A stretch of DNA of 64,000 nucleotides. Source: Phyto melanocephala (taxonomy: Eukaryota; Arthropoda; Insecta; Diptera; Rhinophoridae). Both the position numbers and the translations under genes were made by a program. The notes under the pieces are model-generated. The model searched no databases. It was not told where the DNA came from and saw only the letters and a list, made by a program, of their open reading frames with translations. Within the stretch, counting starts at the first letter, position 1. Every line of letters begins with the position of its first letter. This document shows positions 35,517-47,149 of the stretch, in pieces. The DNA lies in NCBI GenBank assembly GCA_941918925.1, contig OW799233.1:30820421-30884420 (forward strand), written 5' to 3'.

Positions 35517-35626
35517 TTTATTTTACCATGATCTAGTTATGTCCGTCCATCTGTCCATCTACTGAAAGTTTAAAAGTGCTCGAACAAAAAAGCTAGAAAG
35601 ATAAAATTTTGCTGAAATATTTCTAA

Positions 35627-36766
35627 GGCTTCACGAAAAGCCCCCCAATGAAATAACGCCCAAACGAGAAATGAAATATTCTCCAAATTTTTTTCATACA
35701 TCTTTGGGTGTTATTTCATATGAAATAACTTCCAATTTTTTTGGGCCGTTTTTAAATTTTTTTTTGGAAATTATTTCATTTCTCATTTGGGGTTTTCAAA
35801 TTATGAATAAATCTCCAATGAAATAACACCCAACAAATCTTTAAAATTCGGGGCTTGTTTCATAGCGTGTATAGTTTGGGTGTTATTTCATTTTGTATTC
35901 GGGGGTTATTTCATTTTTAAAGCTGTCGGTTATTGGGGGTGTATTTGCTTTTAAATAAATTATATAAAAATAGGCCTTTTACAAGAAAACTGGCCTGTGA
36001 ATATATCACAATATCTTTTCAAATACATAAATGATAACGTTCTGGATTTGGATGGTGCAACCCTCGTGACAGATTACGAACTTAGTCTACGGACGGCAAT
36101 AATGATTGTTTTCCCTAAATATATCAAAATTATCGGTTGTTGGTTCCACTTCTGCCAAGCAGTGAGGAGGTACATAATAACAAAGTGTAAACAACTGCCA
36201 GCATTTGTACATACAACGTATATTTTCTCCATCTTGAATTCATGAGCAACCATTTTGTTTTTTTACCATTCCTTACGTATGATGTATTAAGTTTATTATT
36301 TATGTATGTACATGAAAATAATTTTTTGGTAGTTGTGTTTCAAAAATAAATATATTGGAAATATTACACAATTCTTTCTCCATACTTCCTCACATCTCCA
36401 TTATAGAAAATTACTGCCTTCTTTACAACATTGTAATAACGCAATGGACCTTATTGGTCTCCGAGTGTGGGTGTAGGAGGCAGATACTGCTTTCTGCATC
36501 CCCCTTTCCTACCTTACAACATTGTAACTATAATAACGTCTTCCATGAGTTGGGTTTTCAAGCTATTCGAAAGTTTTAGGATAGCTCGTTGGTGGCTGAT
36601 CTGAAGTCGCTACTATCGTATAAGGGAAAATAACTGCACTGGACTTAGTCCATTTACAAAACCAAAGGCAGTCACTATTATGGGTGTTATTTCCAATTTT
36701 TTGGGGTTTACTTCATTGGGGGTTGTTTCCTAGGCGTTATTTGATTGGGGGGCTTTTCGTGAAGCC
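35627..36766 (+). mobile_element. MULE-type element with 8-bp target duplication
   Basis: Inverted ends GGCTTCACGAAAAGCCCCCC and GGGGGGCTTTTCGTGAAGCC, extending to about 33 bp with one mismatch. Each end is itself hairpin-forming (GGCTT..AAGCC). Exact direct repeat ATTTCTAA at 35619-35626 and 36767-36774. Sub-terminal regions contain many copies of (AAT)GAAATAAC(A)CCCAA in both directions (35650-35930, 36680-36750), a likely set of transposase-binding repeats (inference). It encloses a MULE transposase fragment. Confidence 0.75.
35970..36243 (+). pseudogene. Mutator-like (MULE) transposase fragment
   Basis: The reading frame at 35997-36243 contains LVTDYELSLRTAI..VFP and IIGCWFHFCQAVRR. This is the second-Asp region and the C/H signature (C..FHF.QA) of MULE transposases, with the Asp in VTDYE. 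It stops at TGA (36243) about 80 residues on; flanking domains (zinc finger, first Asp, Glu) are not found in the element. Internally deleted and inactive. Confidence 0.7.
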
Positions 36767-37064
36767 ATTTCTAATACATAAAAAACATTTGATATTGTAA
36801 CCATATAATGTCTATCTGATATCGAATATAACGAGATTTCCCCTTAACGCAATGACCCTAAATTAAAAAACTTTCACAAGTATATTTCCAAAGTAAAAAA
36901 GTATTTTTGTGAAAAATATCTCAAATCCATACTTTACGAAAAGAAACACAATTAATTTAACGATGGGTTCGTAAACAACTGACATATAAGGAAAAAAATT
37001 GAAATTCAAAATCTGATGTGATTGTGATGTGATTCGGCATGGCCGTATAAAGTACTCTTAATTG

Positions 37065-37433
37065 TTTATTATAGATCTGTACACCACCCTCAAAATTTTC
37101 AAAAAATATTTCATATGCAGACACAGTTTGTTTTCAATTTTTTTTTAATTCAATAATATTCGTGACTTGCTTCGGTAACACTGACATTGAAATACGCATA
37201 CACTACTTTTTAGATAGTTATTTACATATTTTCGTCATTGTTTAATTCGTAAAACATACAGTAATGCGCTAAAAGCAGTTTATGGCTGCACTTTTGGTAT
37301 AAATTATAACGACATTATTGGTGATTGGCATGAAGTTAAACAGATCTGAAGTTCAATTCTCGTTCTGAGATACTGTAAACTGATTAGTTTCAGAGAGAAT
37401 TTTTTTGTCTATATTTATTATATATGAGTTAAA
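37065..37433. other. AT-rich intergenic stretch, nothing recognised
   Basis: No supported feature. Confidence 0.4.
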
Positions 37434-37924
37434 GCGAATTCACATCAGGTGATGTTACGAAGACAGCTAATTGTTTTTTGCTCGTTTTATTTCGAACGCC
37501 ATACGTTTAAAGTTTGTTTACACTTAAATTAATTTGTATGTGCATTGGATTAAGATATTTATAAAAGTTGCAAAATTTGTGAAAAACTACTATATACAAA
37601 CATTGAAGTTTGCACAAATCTTTTATTGCTAGATCAGTATAGTACAAAATAAACTAAATATTTAATGGTTTTAATTCAGAAAATGCAGAATGCCTGTTGT
37701 GTTTGTCCAAATGGTTTAAAAATTTATGAAAATTGTGAAGTCTGTATTTCAAAACATAAAACACAAATAAAATAAAATAGAAAAAACGTATGTAATAAAC
37801 ATAAAATACTTAATTATTTTACAAATTTAAATTTTAATTAACATTTAACAATAAGTTTTTTTTGTCATTCTTCGGATGTTTTTGTGTGTGTTGTAGGAAA
37901 GTTCTCACCTGATGTGAATTCGCC
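37434..37924. mobile_element. MITE-like element, GCGAATTCACATCAGGTGA ends
   Basis: 19-bp exact inverted ends at 37434-37452 and 37905-37923, with one further base pair on each side. About 490 bp, no coding capacity. Target duplication is not evident, so the superfamily is open. Confidence 0.6.
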
Positions 37925-37926
37925 TT

Positions 37927-40520
37927 GTTTTTAGTTTTATTTAAAACATATGAGAGAAGAGACAATTAATTAAATTTTACAGCTGTAGTTTAAAATAAGC
38001 AAAAAAAAACCATATTATCAGGAGAAAAATCAAGAGTACCTGCTGAATAAATTTGCATTGGTGCCACTTTACCTTTTACTGAACAAAATTTTTTCATTTT
38101 ACTTTTTCACAAAACTAAAATTAAGCGCCTGTTTTTGTATTTTATTGCGTTGACTGTAATTTCTATATTTAATTAAATTGCACAAATAAATTTAGTAACC
38201 TTAAACAATTTGAGAATAATACTAAAAAAGACTAATGTTTGCTGTTTTCAAATTATGTTTTAATCTTTGACTAATATCTCTAATTATATTTATTAAAATT
38301 CAGGACAATTTAACAATTTTATATAAATATTTTCTTGTCTAAGAATTTTCATTTATATTAAGATATATTAATAAATTGTTATTAAAAGTCTTTGTAGTTT
38401 CCTTACAATTGTTTACAATTTTGTTCATGACTATAACTTCTTTTATTGCTGCAGTAATACTTTTTTAGCTGCTGACACATGTCAACAATTTCTTCTTAAC
38501 TTTTTGTTATACATTTTGTTTGCATTTTCTTTTTTAGCACAAAAATTTCCTTTATTTAAAATGTCAAGCAAATTTTGCAATTATTTGTCTAAAAGTGCTA
38601 GAGAGTTTTTATATACTTCCATACTTACATATATGCAATTTGCAATGTCAAAAGTATTGTGCGTATGTAGTCAGAGATATAAAGAAGGGTAAATATGCCT
38701 TTTTAAGGGCCTTATGTACCCTTATTTATCAGACACAAGGATTCCGATACCCATTGTGTAATAATTATTTTTAACACGCGTTGGGACACAGAGCAAAGGC
38801 TTCTACACTGACTACCAATAACGATGCTTTTAGAAGACCTTCTGAAGATGGCCCTTGTGTGAAGACATGTTTAAAGATTTACATTTTAAAAGTTAATTTT
38901 TTTTTAATTTTCTTTCTATTTTTTCCCTGGTTTGCGCTAATCGCTATTAGATTCACTACATGGAAGTTTCGTTTGTTTATTTTTAAATGTTTTTTTATTT
39001 ATTTATTTATTTTTTTAATCTAATCTAAAGCCAACTCGCGTCATATGGATGCGCTTGTTTCTCGAAATTTCGACTTTGTTGAAATTTTGGTGTACTAAGT
39101 TTAACAAGAATTCTAAAATTTCGATCGCTCTCGTAAGTCATAATTTGCCCCCTGGTTTTAGAACTGGTTTTAATATGTTATTATTGCTGTTAATACAGAG
39201 ATCTTAAAAAGAGAAATTAGAGCGATTATCGGTAGTTCAGCGGCCATCTGAAAAGCTTTTAAGGGCAGTTATTATGGAATAAGATTGCCAACCTAAAAGG
39301 TGTAAATTCATCTTCCAGAAGGCCTAATATATAAAACCCTGTTGATCTTTACCGCTAGCTATATTTAGTATTACAGTTTTCTACTGTTTTATTACCTTAA
39401 TTATAAGAGCGTTACATTTAATTTATTGCTCACATATACATTAACACTTAATTTAAGCACATACGATGATACGCACACACGTCTGCATACTTATATGACA
39501 TTAAGACTATTTGCAAAAACAAATAAAAAAATATCTAAAGCATAATGTGTATTGTACATGTATTCTTAAATATCATCATATATTTTTATTGTTCTTTGTA
39601 TAAGTTTTATGTAGTCATTAATTAAGTTGTACTCATTGTCTTTATTTGAAACGGTGTTTATGTGGCTAAATGTTTAATGAATATATGTATGTGCGTTTTG
39701 AGGTGTTATGAGGCGGTTAAAGGATTTTTTATATTTAATACAAAATTTTGTATGCAATATTTATTTACTATTTACTTATATATCTTTATAATAAATTTTA
39801 TAAATTAGACATAATTCTACAGTAACAATTAATCTGCATAATTTTCAAAACACAACAACATTTATAAATAACTACAATGCTAAACAGTTTGTATTATCAT
39901 TGTCTAATGTAAATTGTTAAAATTAATTAAAATTTCAATGGGTTTATATGTTAAATGTAAACTAAAGTTTCTAAACATTTCACAATTATATGAAAGTAAC
40001 ATACACATGCTTAAATGAATCAGACATTTTATAGAAGCCACAAAAAAATGTTGCAGGACAGCTTTGTGGTAGAGAATTTAATTATAAAAGATTGTTTAAC
40101 TAATTTACATTCAAGATAATTAATTAGATTAATATGACAATTTAATAGAAATTTTATTTAGATTTTGTTTTAGTATTTATTCTATCACGTTATCTTAAGA
40201 CCTAATTTTTCATTTATAATCATTCAAAATTTTCTATGACTTTAGTAAAATTTGTCAACTAAGCTGTTAAAAGAAAATTGTTAAAAAAATAAAAAATTCT
40301 ACCATAAACTAAAAATTATATTTAAATTATATGACTCTACAAAATAACTTATCCCGAAAATATAAATATTTCAGAGAAGAAAAAAAACCCAACAAAATAT
40401 CAGAAAAGGAATAAAATGGAGTCAATTTTATGTTATGATATATTTTATTCTCTAACTCGAAGTAAAACTTGAATTAATTAAAACCAACTAACATTTGAAA
40501 CACTGTCGACTTCAAAAAAA
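37927..40520. other. AT-rich intergenic stretch with one MITE relic
   Basis: 39055-39165 keeps CTCGAAATTTCGA..AAAATTTCGATCGCTCTCG and CATAATTTGCCCC, a worn relative of the GGCCGAATTACGG element. Nothing else is supported. Confidence 0.4.
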
Positions 40521-40665
40521 CAAGTAAGAGCACTATATTCGGCTGTGCCGAATCTTTTATACCCACCACCAATTTTGTGCACATTTAAAGGACAATAATT
40601 ATTATTTTGTTAATCGCTATAGAATAATCTCTTTATAATTAAATATGTATCACTTTCTTTGTAGA

Positions 40666-41150
40666 GGGTGGTTAAATTTTAAATTCAAAACAGAGGCCGA
40701 ATTATGGCACTTGACCTAATCAAAATTTGAAAACTCTTATTAGAATTTCTATACCTAAAGCACAGCGTACTCGGTCGTTCGAGTAAAATTTCGATCAATA
40801 TCGAATGCCGTAATTCGGCCCCATGTCTGTATAAAATGTTGGAACATCTATGAATGCCTTCTTAATTCATTATATGAGAAGCATTGCTATTTATCGCGAT
40901 AGTGTGGCAAAAAAACAGTCAACTTCGACTCATCATCGTGCCAAACAATTGAGCATCAACAATGTTATTGAAAATTTGGACTATCGGATCGAGGTGTGCC
41001 GTTGAGGTCGCGGGGGCCATTTGGCCGATATTTTGTTCCATACATAATTGAACTATGCAAATATTATCATTACAAAAATAAATGATAATAATTTCCTAAA
41101 TAATTTGTGTTATATTCAAAATCAACATCGGCCCTTAAAATTTACCACTC
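40666..41150 (+). mobile_element. mariner-derived passenger block with nested MITE
   Basis: Borders GGGTGGTTAAATTTTAA (40666) and TTAAAATTTACCACTCC. C-terminal codons near 41018-41045 read HLADILFHT, stop. The HTH half is replaced by the GGCCGAATTATGGC element at 40695-40822. Confidence 0.65.
40695..40822. repeat. MITE-like element, GGCCGAATTACGGC ends (copy 3)
   Basis: Left GGCCGAATTATGGCACTTGA, right inverse of GGCCGAATTACGGCATTCGA. Same location and orientation relative to its host as copies 1 and 2. Confidence 0.6.
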
Positions 41151-43633
41151 CTTATAACTTCGATATGCTGGTAAAATGTTTTCGTAAATTAAGTGTTTCA
41201 GTGAAAGTGGGCGTTAAAGTAAGCGTGTGAATAAAATTTCTATTAATAAATACAACTTAGATATTTCAATATAGTCCTTAATTCTTTCAAAATATTTATT
41301 CATTGAGAAATTATCTGAATTTGAGATAAAGTATTATATAGGATGTAGGCATAACAATAAAATTGACTAGAAGGATTTCCGTAGCAAATTTTATCATCAT
41401 ACCTCTAATTTTGTCGGTTTTATAAATTTAAATTTCATTAACAGTAGATAATGTGAAAAGTGGGCGTTATAGTAGGTGTGTCGAAGTTATTTATGCTAAT
41501 AAATACAACTTAGACATTTCAATAAAGTCTTCTATTATTCGATTTATAGAGAAATTATAAGAATTTGAGAGAAAACGTTGTATGGGAGGTGCGCGTCCGT
41601 CAGAAGAAGGCCTTTGACCAAAAAGCAATTCCTGCAAATTTTCAGAATCGTAGATCTAATTTTGTTACTCTTATAAGGCTTAGAATTTTGAACCTACTGA
41701 AAAATACACTGCGCGGTATTAATTTTAATACATTTTTATCTCTAACTCCCTTCCTAATGCATGCATTTAGGCAATTTTTGGGTAGATATATTGGTTTTGC
41801 TCAAGTAGTTTATATTTGGAGTTTCATGACTCTACGTTGATGCTGGTGGACACAACTCCATTTTATTCGATGTTGGAAGGACACGGTTCTTTCGACCTAC
41901 TCTTGCATTACGAGCTATAACTTTCTTCCTTATATTCCGATTTAGCCAATTTTCTATTCCAAACAAACCTTGTGTAAGACATATTCTGGCAAAATTTGAG
42001 CCCACTAGCTTTTTCGATGGGACCTCTATCGTGCTTTTAACAGACGGACAGACGGACGGACATAGATAGATCGTCATCAAATAAAACCCCGATTAAGAAT
42101 ATATACATACCATTTTTTGTTGGCGGGTATAAAAACTAAAATACTTTAAAAAAAACACATTACAAAAAAATTTGTTTAGCTCTTTTACTAAAATTTTGCA
42201 AAAAATATTTGACCTTGTGTCGCAAAAAGGTCTGCTGATCACGGTCGGATCGTTCAGGGTATACAATGGAGTATAGAGGTATAAAGGAGAGTTTTATCTA
42301 CTAAATGGTGCTAATTTCTTTTTGTTATCTTATGTTCGCCTGAAGTTATGCTCTATTAAAAATGGGAATTTAGGAAAATTTTGACCTAAGTAAAAAAAAT
42401 TATCTCAACATTGTAAACAATTTATTTTCATGTACTAATGGCTAACAAATTTTAAAATTTAAAAATCAAAATCTTACTAATAAATTTCCCGTTTTAGCAA
42501 AATACTGAGCATGTCTATTTTGAATCACACTGTGGCCCTTAAAATTTAACCACCCTTTACAAAAGAATAGATGAATAAAAATATAATTTAACTAAAAAAT
42601 GTATTTTAAATATTCAAATATATATTTTAAATCTACTGATGCACATTTTTTTTTAATATTTTTAAATCTTAAACCTCATAAGACTGTGTGTACAACTATA
42701 TGAAAAGTTTGGCACAAATCATTACTCTAGTTAATTTTTGTCAACAAACTTCGGTCATTTTCGTTTTCACAAACCCATTTAAAATTCCTTTGTAGTTTGT
42801 GCAAAATATTAAAGTGGATGTTGTCAAAATGTTACTAGAGTCATCTAGTGTTCTACATGATGTTTAGCAAAGACATCATCCTCAGTGTTTGCAAAATGTA
42901 GTGGCGCCTTCAACAGATGTTGCCATCTGCAATGAATAAATGCTAATATAGATGACTAATATATTTTTATAAAAATTTAAAAAAAAGTGGGCGTGGCACA
43001 TTTATTTTCCGCTATAGCGAAGACTTTGACCAAAAAGCCATGTTTGCAAAATTTCGGAATCGTACATATAGTTTTATCAGTTTTATTACGTTTTAAACTT
43101 AAAAAATACACTGCGCGGTATAAATTTTCGTACATTTTTATCTATAACTCCTTTTCTAATTTATAGATTTAAGACATTTTTGGGGAGAAATATTCCTTTG
43201 ACTCGAGAAATATATATTCGAAGTTTCATGACTCTATGTTTATCCGTTTGGACAGAATTCCATTTTATTCGATGTTAGCAGGACACGGTTTTTTCGACCT
43301 ACTCTTGCTTTACGAGCTATAACTCTCTTCCTAATATTCCGATTTAGCCCATTTTCAATACCAAACAAACCTTGTCTATAAGAAAGATTCTGGCAAAATT
43401 TGAGCCCCCTAGCTTTTTCGGTGCGACCTCTATCGTGCTTTCAACAGACGGACAGACGGACAGACGGACAGACGGACAGACGGACAGACGGACGGACATA
43501 GCTAGATCGTCATCAAATCAAACCCTGATTCAGAATATATATACTTTATGGGGTCTAAAATGGATATTTCGATGTGTTACAAACGGAATGACAAAATGAA
43601 TATACCCCCACCATTTTTTTGGTGGCGGGTATA

Positions 43634-44712
43634 AAAAGACTTAAAATTGAGGGATTCAAATGGCGGTCCTAAAGTCATATGTTTCAATGTAATAGCACGA
43701 AAAAATATGACTAATGTCATAAAATAGTGCGCTATTTCAAATTTTAGTCAGCTGTTTAAAAATAAGCACTTATAAATATTTAAGTTAAAAATAAAAAACT
43801 ATCGCTTTGTACAAAAATTATTGTAATTTTAATGGCTGGATCAGTTTACGTCTAAACGAGCCATCGATTTAGTTAGACTAGAAAAAAACATCGGCAGAGC
43901 AACTGCCAAAAAATTATTTATGTTTTTTTGATATGGAATAAAGGTATAAACTGTATTTTATTGATATTTTTAAGTGTCGTCTCTTTTTGTTTCATATTTT
44001 CATATTTACATATAAATGCCTTTTAATATCAGACATCGTTGTTCGATAAAATTTTCTGATAACGCTGTTTGAACAAGAACAAACTATCGACAACAGCGAT
44101 CCACTTCACACAAATTCATGTGCAGACAAAAAATTGTTCGTTGTTCGAACAAATCGATGGCTTGTAATGACCGTACGTCAAGTAGATATAAACATAATTA
44201 CAGCTGTTTAAATTTAAATTAACCTTTTCGTAGATGATGTAGGCAAGGCAGAACAAGCTACTAAAATATTTTTAATAAATATTGCTAGTTTTCTAATCGG
44301 AGAAGCACCTTGGGGTTCCAAAATCTGATAAGTGGCAGCAAAGCGTCTTAAGAAAATTTTATGATAATCGATGGTTCGGGTTCGACAGAAACAATTTGTG
44401 TATATAATGGATTCAACAAAAGACGATGATATATTTAATACAAGTCCAAAAACGGCATTCATATTTATAAACACCTGGATTTATAATTTTTACTTATTTA
44501 AAAGTAATAAAAATGTAATTATGTGTGAAGTTTTAAAACTGTGAAAATTGTTAAGGCATACTAACAAACTTATTGCACACACATACATATATCATATATC
44601 AATGACAATGGCGTGTGAATACTATTGCCGGCTCGAAGAAACAGTTTCAGCCGTTCCACTTTGATTTCTATTTAAAAGTTATGATAAAAAAATGAACACA
44701 GAGCAAATAGTC
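43634..44712. other. AT-rich intergenic stretch; possible small inverted-repeat element
   Basis: GAGCCATCGATTTAGTT at about 43858 and its partial inverse AACAAATCGATGGCTTG near 44148 could bound a ~300-bp element, but the match is short. A minus-strand 86-codon frame (44474-44214) has no family resemblance I can see. Confidence 0.3.
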
Positions 44713-44715
44713 TTA

Positions 44716-44832
44716 GGCCCGTATTCATAAAAAATATTTTAGGTTTATTAAAGGCTTATTTGACAGATGTTGTAGAGAAATTTGTCAAATAAGCCTTCAA
44801 TAAACCTAAAATATTTTTTATGAATACGGCCC
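44716..44832. mobile_element. foldback MITE with near-perfect 54-bp arms, TTA duplication
   Basis: Left arm GGCCCGTATTCATAAAAAAT.. through AGGCTTATTTGACA, right arm its inverse with about two mismatches; loop of about 12 bases. Direct TTA at 44713-44715 and 44833-44835 suggests a PIF/Harbinger-type 3-bp target. The RNA or single strand would form a long hairpin. A decayed copy is at 9900. Confidence 0.7.
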
Positions 44833-44983
44833 TTAAAGTTTTAGGACTATTTTCTTTGAAGTACAACAAAAATTTTTTAAGCTAATATTAAATATCAGTA
44901 CGCTGTGACAATACATACCGTTTCAATTCCCCAAATATATTAAAATTTTTTCAAGAAAGCACAAGAACTAATGAAAGTTAAAA

Positions 44984-45890
44984 CAAGTAAGGACGACATA
45001 TTTGGACTGAAAATAACCTTCACCATCACTATCACAGCGTATACTTAATGTTAGGTTTAATCTAATATAAAATTTTTTTAGCCAAACACTTTCATTTAAT
45101 ACCCATAATAAAGAGTTAAAGAAAAAAATTATCCGCCATTTTGTTTCGCACAACATCTTGAATTTTACACGTTTTCATAGTTTACTGTATTCTACTAATC
45201 AAATCATTTCATTGGATATCAATATTGAATTTCACCCATATATAAGTATATTGTACTCTGTTGGGGGTCTACAAGCTGAAAAATCGATCTTTGTTTGTAA
45301 ATATGAGAAAAAATCTGCAGCTGTATTTTTATGTTTATATCTTAGTTATTTTTAAGCCGATTTGTTGAATTTTCTTGTCAATCAATTTCAAAACTACAGC
45401 TAAAGCTTGGTGTCTATAGCATGTGCGAGCTTAATTACAACTTTAAGTTATTTGTTATGTTAAAAATATATAATCTTTTTACATAATTTTGTTTATAACT
45501 TTGCTGATAAGTAAGCGATTTATACAAAATTTCTACGAATAGCCCTGAAGGCATAAATAATAAGATAATAAGAATCGTGCCTACAAATTATACCAGGTCT
45601 GAAAAGTGGTAAAAGTATTAGTAAAACAAAGCCCGTAGGGTTTATTTGCTCATCTCACAGAAATTTATGTGGCGATTGTGATGGATTTCAACGAACATTT
45701 ATTTTCAAATATTTTTAAAAGATCGATGCTAAACACAGATTTATGCATCATAAAGGCTTCTTAATATTGATTTCAACTAATATACGGACAGATGGATAAT
45801 ATTCAGTCGACTCCGCTATTCATAGGCTGAGAGAAATAAATACTTTTTGGGCTCGGAAATTATTAAAAATTGTAGATATTACTTTTATGG
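44984..45890 (-). mobile_element. HINE-like element, family C-related, worn
   Basis: CAAGTAAGGACGACATATTTGG is the 3' tail with the hairpin largely lost. At 45782-45862 the family C core appears: ACGGACAGATGG, GTCGACTCCGCTATTCATAG, AATACTTTTTGGGCTCGGAA, comparable with 673-755. The 5' end cannot be fixed. Confidence 0.5.
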
Positions 45891-46404
45891 TTCAAAAAGC
45901 TGAAAATCTCGACATAAGTTAGTGTGGCAAAAGTCCATTAGATGTGATGGTTGCCACATCCTGCTAAAACTTTTTCCACTTTTCATTTATTTTTCATAAT
46001 ATTGATTTACATATTATTTACTCTGTGTTGAAAATCGCAATTTTACACATAATTTAATAATTGATAATGGCTTAAAACTATATATAAATTAAAATTAATT
46101 AAATATTTATTTGCATAATTTCAAGCACTGTATAAAATTAATTATAATTATAAAATCTCAAGCATAATTATGTTTGTGGTTAACCACAATCAAATGCCAC
46201 AATGATAAAAAGCAAAAAATTATAGTGATAAAAAAATGCAGGCAAAGCAGGTAGTATGTAACCAACAAAATTTAAAAAAAGTTTTAAATTTAAATTAAAA
46301 TTTTATACATTGAAAATGTAAGGTCTGTTCATTTACTTTCCCAGTAAATACTTAAAACAATAGAGTAACAGAAAATTGTGCAAAATTACTCTCAGAAATA
46401 CTAA
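45891..46404. other. AT-rich intergenic stretch, nothing recognised
   Basis: No supported feature. Confidence 0.4.
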
Positions 46405-46549
46405 CAAGTAAGAGCACTATATTCGGCTGTGCCGAATCTTTTATACCCACCACAAATTTGGTGTATATTTAAAGCACAATATTTATTATTTTGTTAATCG
46501 CTATGGAATAATCTCTTTATAATAAAATATGTATCACTTTCTTTGTATA

Positions 46550-47105
46550 GGGTGGTTAAATTTTAAGGGCCCATGTTAAATTTGTTTTCTGCATTTCAAT
46601 TGACATTTCTCAATCTCAAACTTACTCAATTTGATCCGTGGAAAGATACGCAAATGAGCAACGCTTTAAAGTTATTCAGGTTTTTAATAAAAATGGGCGT
46701 TCAAATCAAAATGCATTTTGTGCACTTCGTAATTCTTTTGATCAACATAATCGTCAAAATTCGTCCACAATCGGGAAAATTGTAACAAATATTTAAATTT
46801 CTGCAAAACAGGTCTGTAAAAAATATTAGAAAATCTGTGAATGCCTTCTTAGTGCGTTGAATGGGAACCACTGATGGTTTTTGCGATAGAGCATCATTGA
46901 GCATCAACATTGTCATTGAAAATTTGGACCATCAGATAGAGGAGGGGCACAAAGGATGGGGGGGGGGGGTCATTTGGTCGATATTTTGTTCCATACATAA
47001 TTGAACTATACAAATTTTAAAATTACAAAAAGAAATAATAATAATATCCTAAATAATTTGTGTTTTATTTAAATTCAACATCGGTCCTTAAAATTTAACC
47101 ACCCT
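46550..47105 (+). pseudogene. mariner HTH + C-terminus relic carried in HINE
   Basis: Borders GGGTGGTTAAATTTTAAGG and its inverse. In one frame 46641-46795 reads ERYANEQRFKVIQVF, NKNGRSNQNAFCALR, then FDQHNRQNSSTIGKIV and a stop. This is the paired helix-turn-helix N-terminus of a mariner transposase (compare NEQR at the start of the 22816 pseudogene). After an eroded linker, codons near 46965-47000 give GGHLVDILFHT, stop, the DD41D C-terminus. The catalytic core between them is deleted. Confidence 0.75.
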
Positions 47106-47149
47106 TTATAACTTCGATAGGCTACTAAAATGCTTTTTTTAATTTAGTC

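Larger units (their letters stand above)
35521..37064 (+). mobile_element. HINE-like element interrupted by a MULE
   Basis: The left part (35521-35626) keeps the GATCTAGTTATGTCCGTCCA core and the AAAAAAGCTAGAAAGATAAA block. The right part (36767-37064) ends with ATTCGGC-atg-GCCgtat and AAGTACTCTTAATTG, the family's 3' hairpin and tail in worn form. The 5' hairpin is missing. The reading resumes across the insertion with only the 8-bp duplication added. Confidence 0.55.
40521..43633 (-). mobile_element. composite family A HINE-like element (two units)
   Basis: It has the same organisation as 5328-8340: 3' end CAAGTAAGAGCAC + ATTCGGC-tgt-GCCGAAT at left, a first 5' end near 42108-42132 (CCATTTTTTGTTGGCGGGTATA), and a second unit ending CCACCATTTTTTTGGTGGCGGGTATA at 43633. 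The (CAGACGGA)n run at 43446-43495 is the longest in the window (about six units). Passenger mariner block at 40666-41150. Confidence 0.75.

Noticed and set aside
41565..41840. 91-codon frame starting MRENVVWEV, similar frame at 6364
   Set aside because: Shared only because both lie in the same position of homologous HINE copies; the frame is broken in the others and shows no protein family signature.
43858..44165. Small element bounded by GAGCCATCGATTT / AAATCGATGGCTT
   Set aside because: Only about 12 bases match and no target duplication is visible; left as a comment rather than a call.
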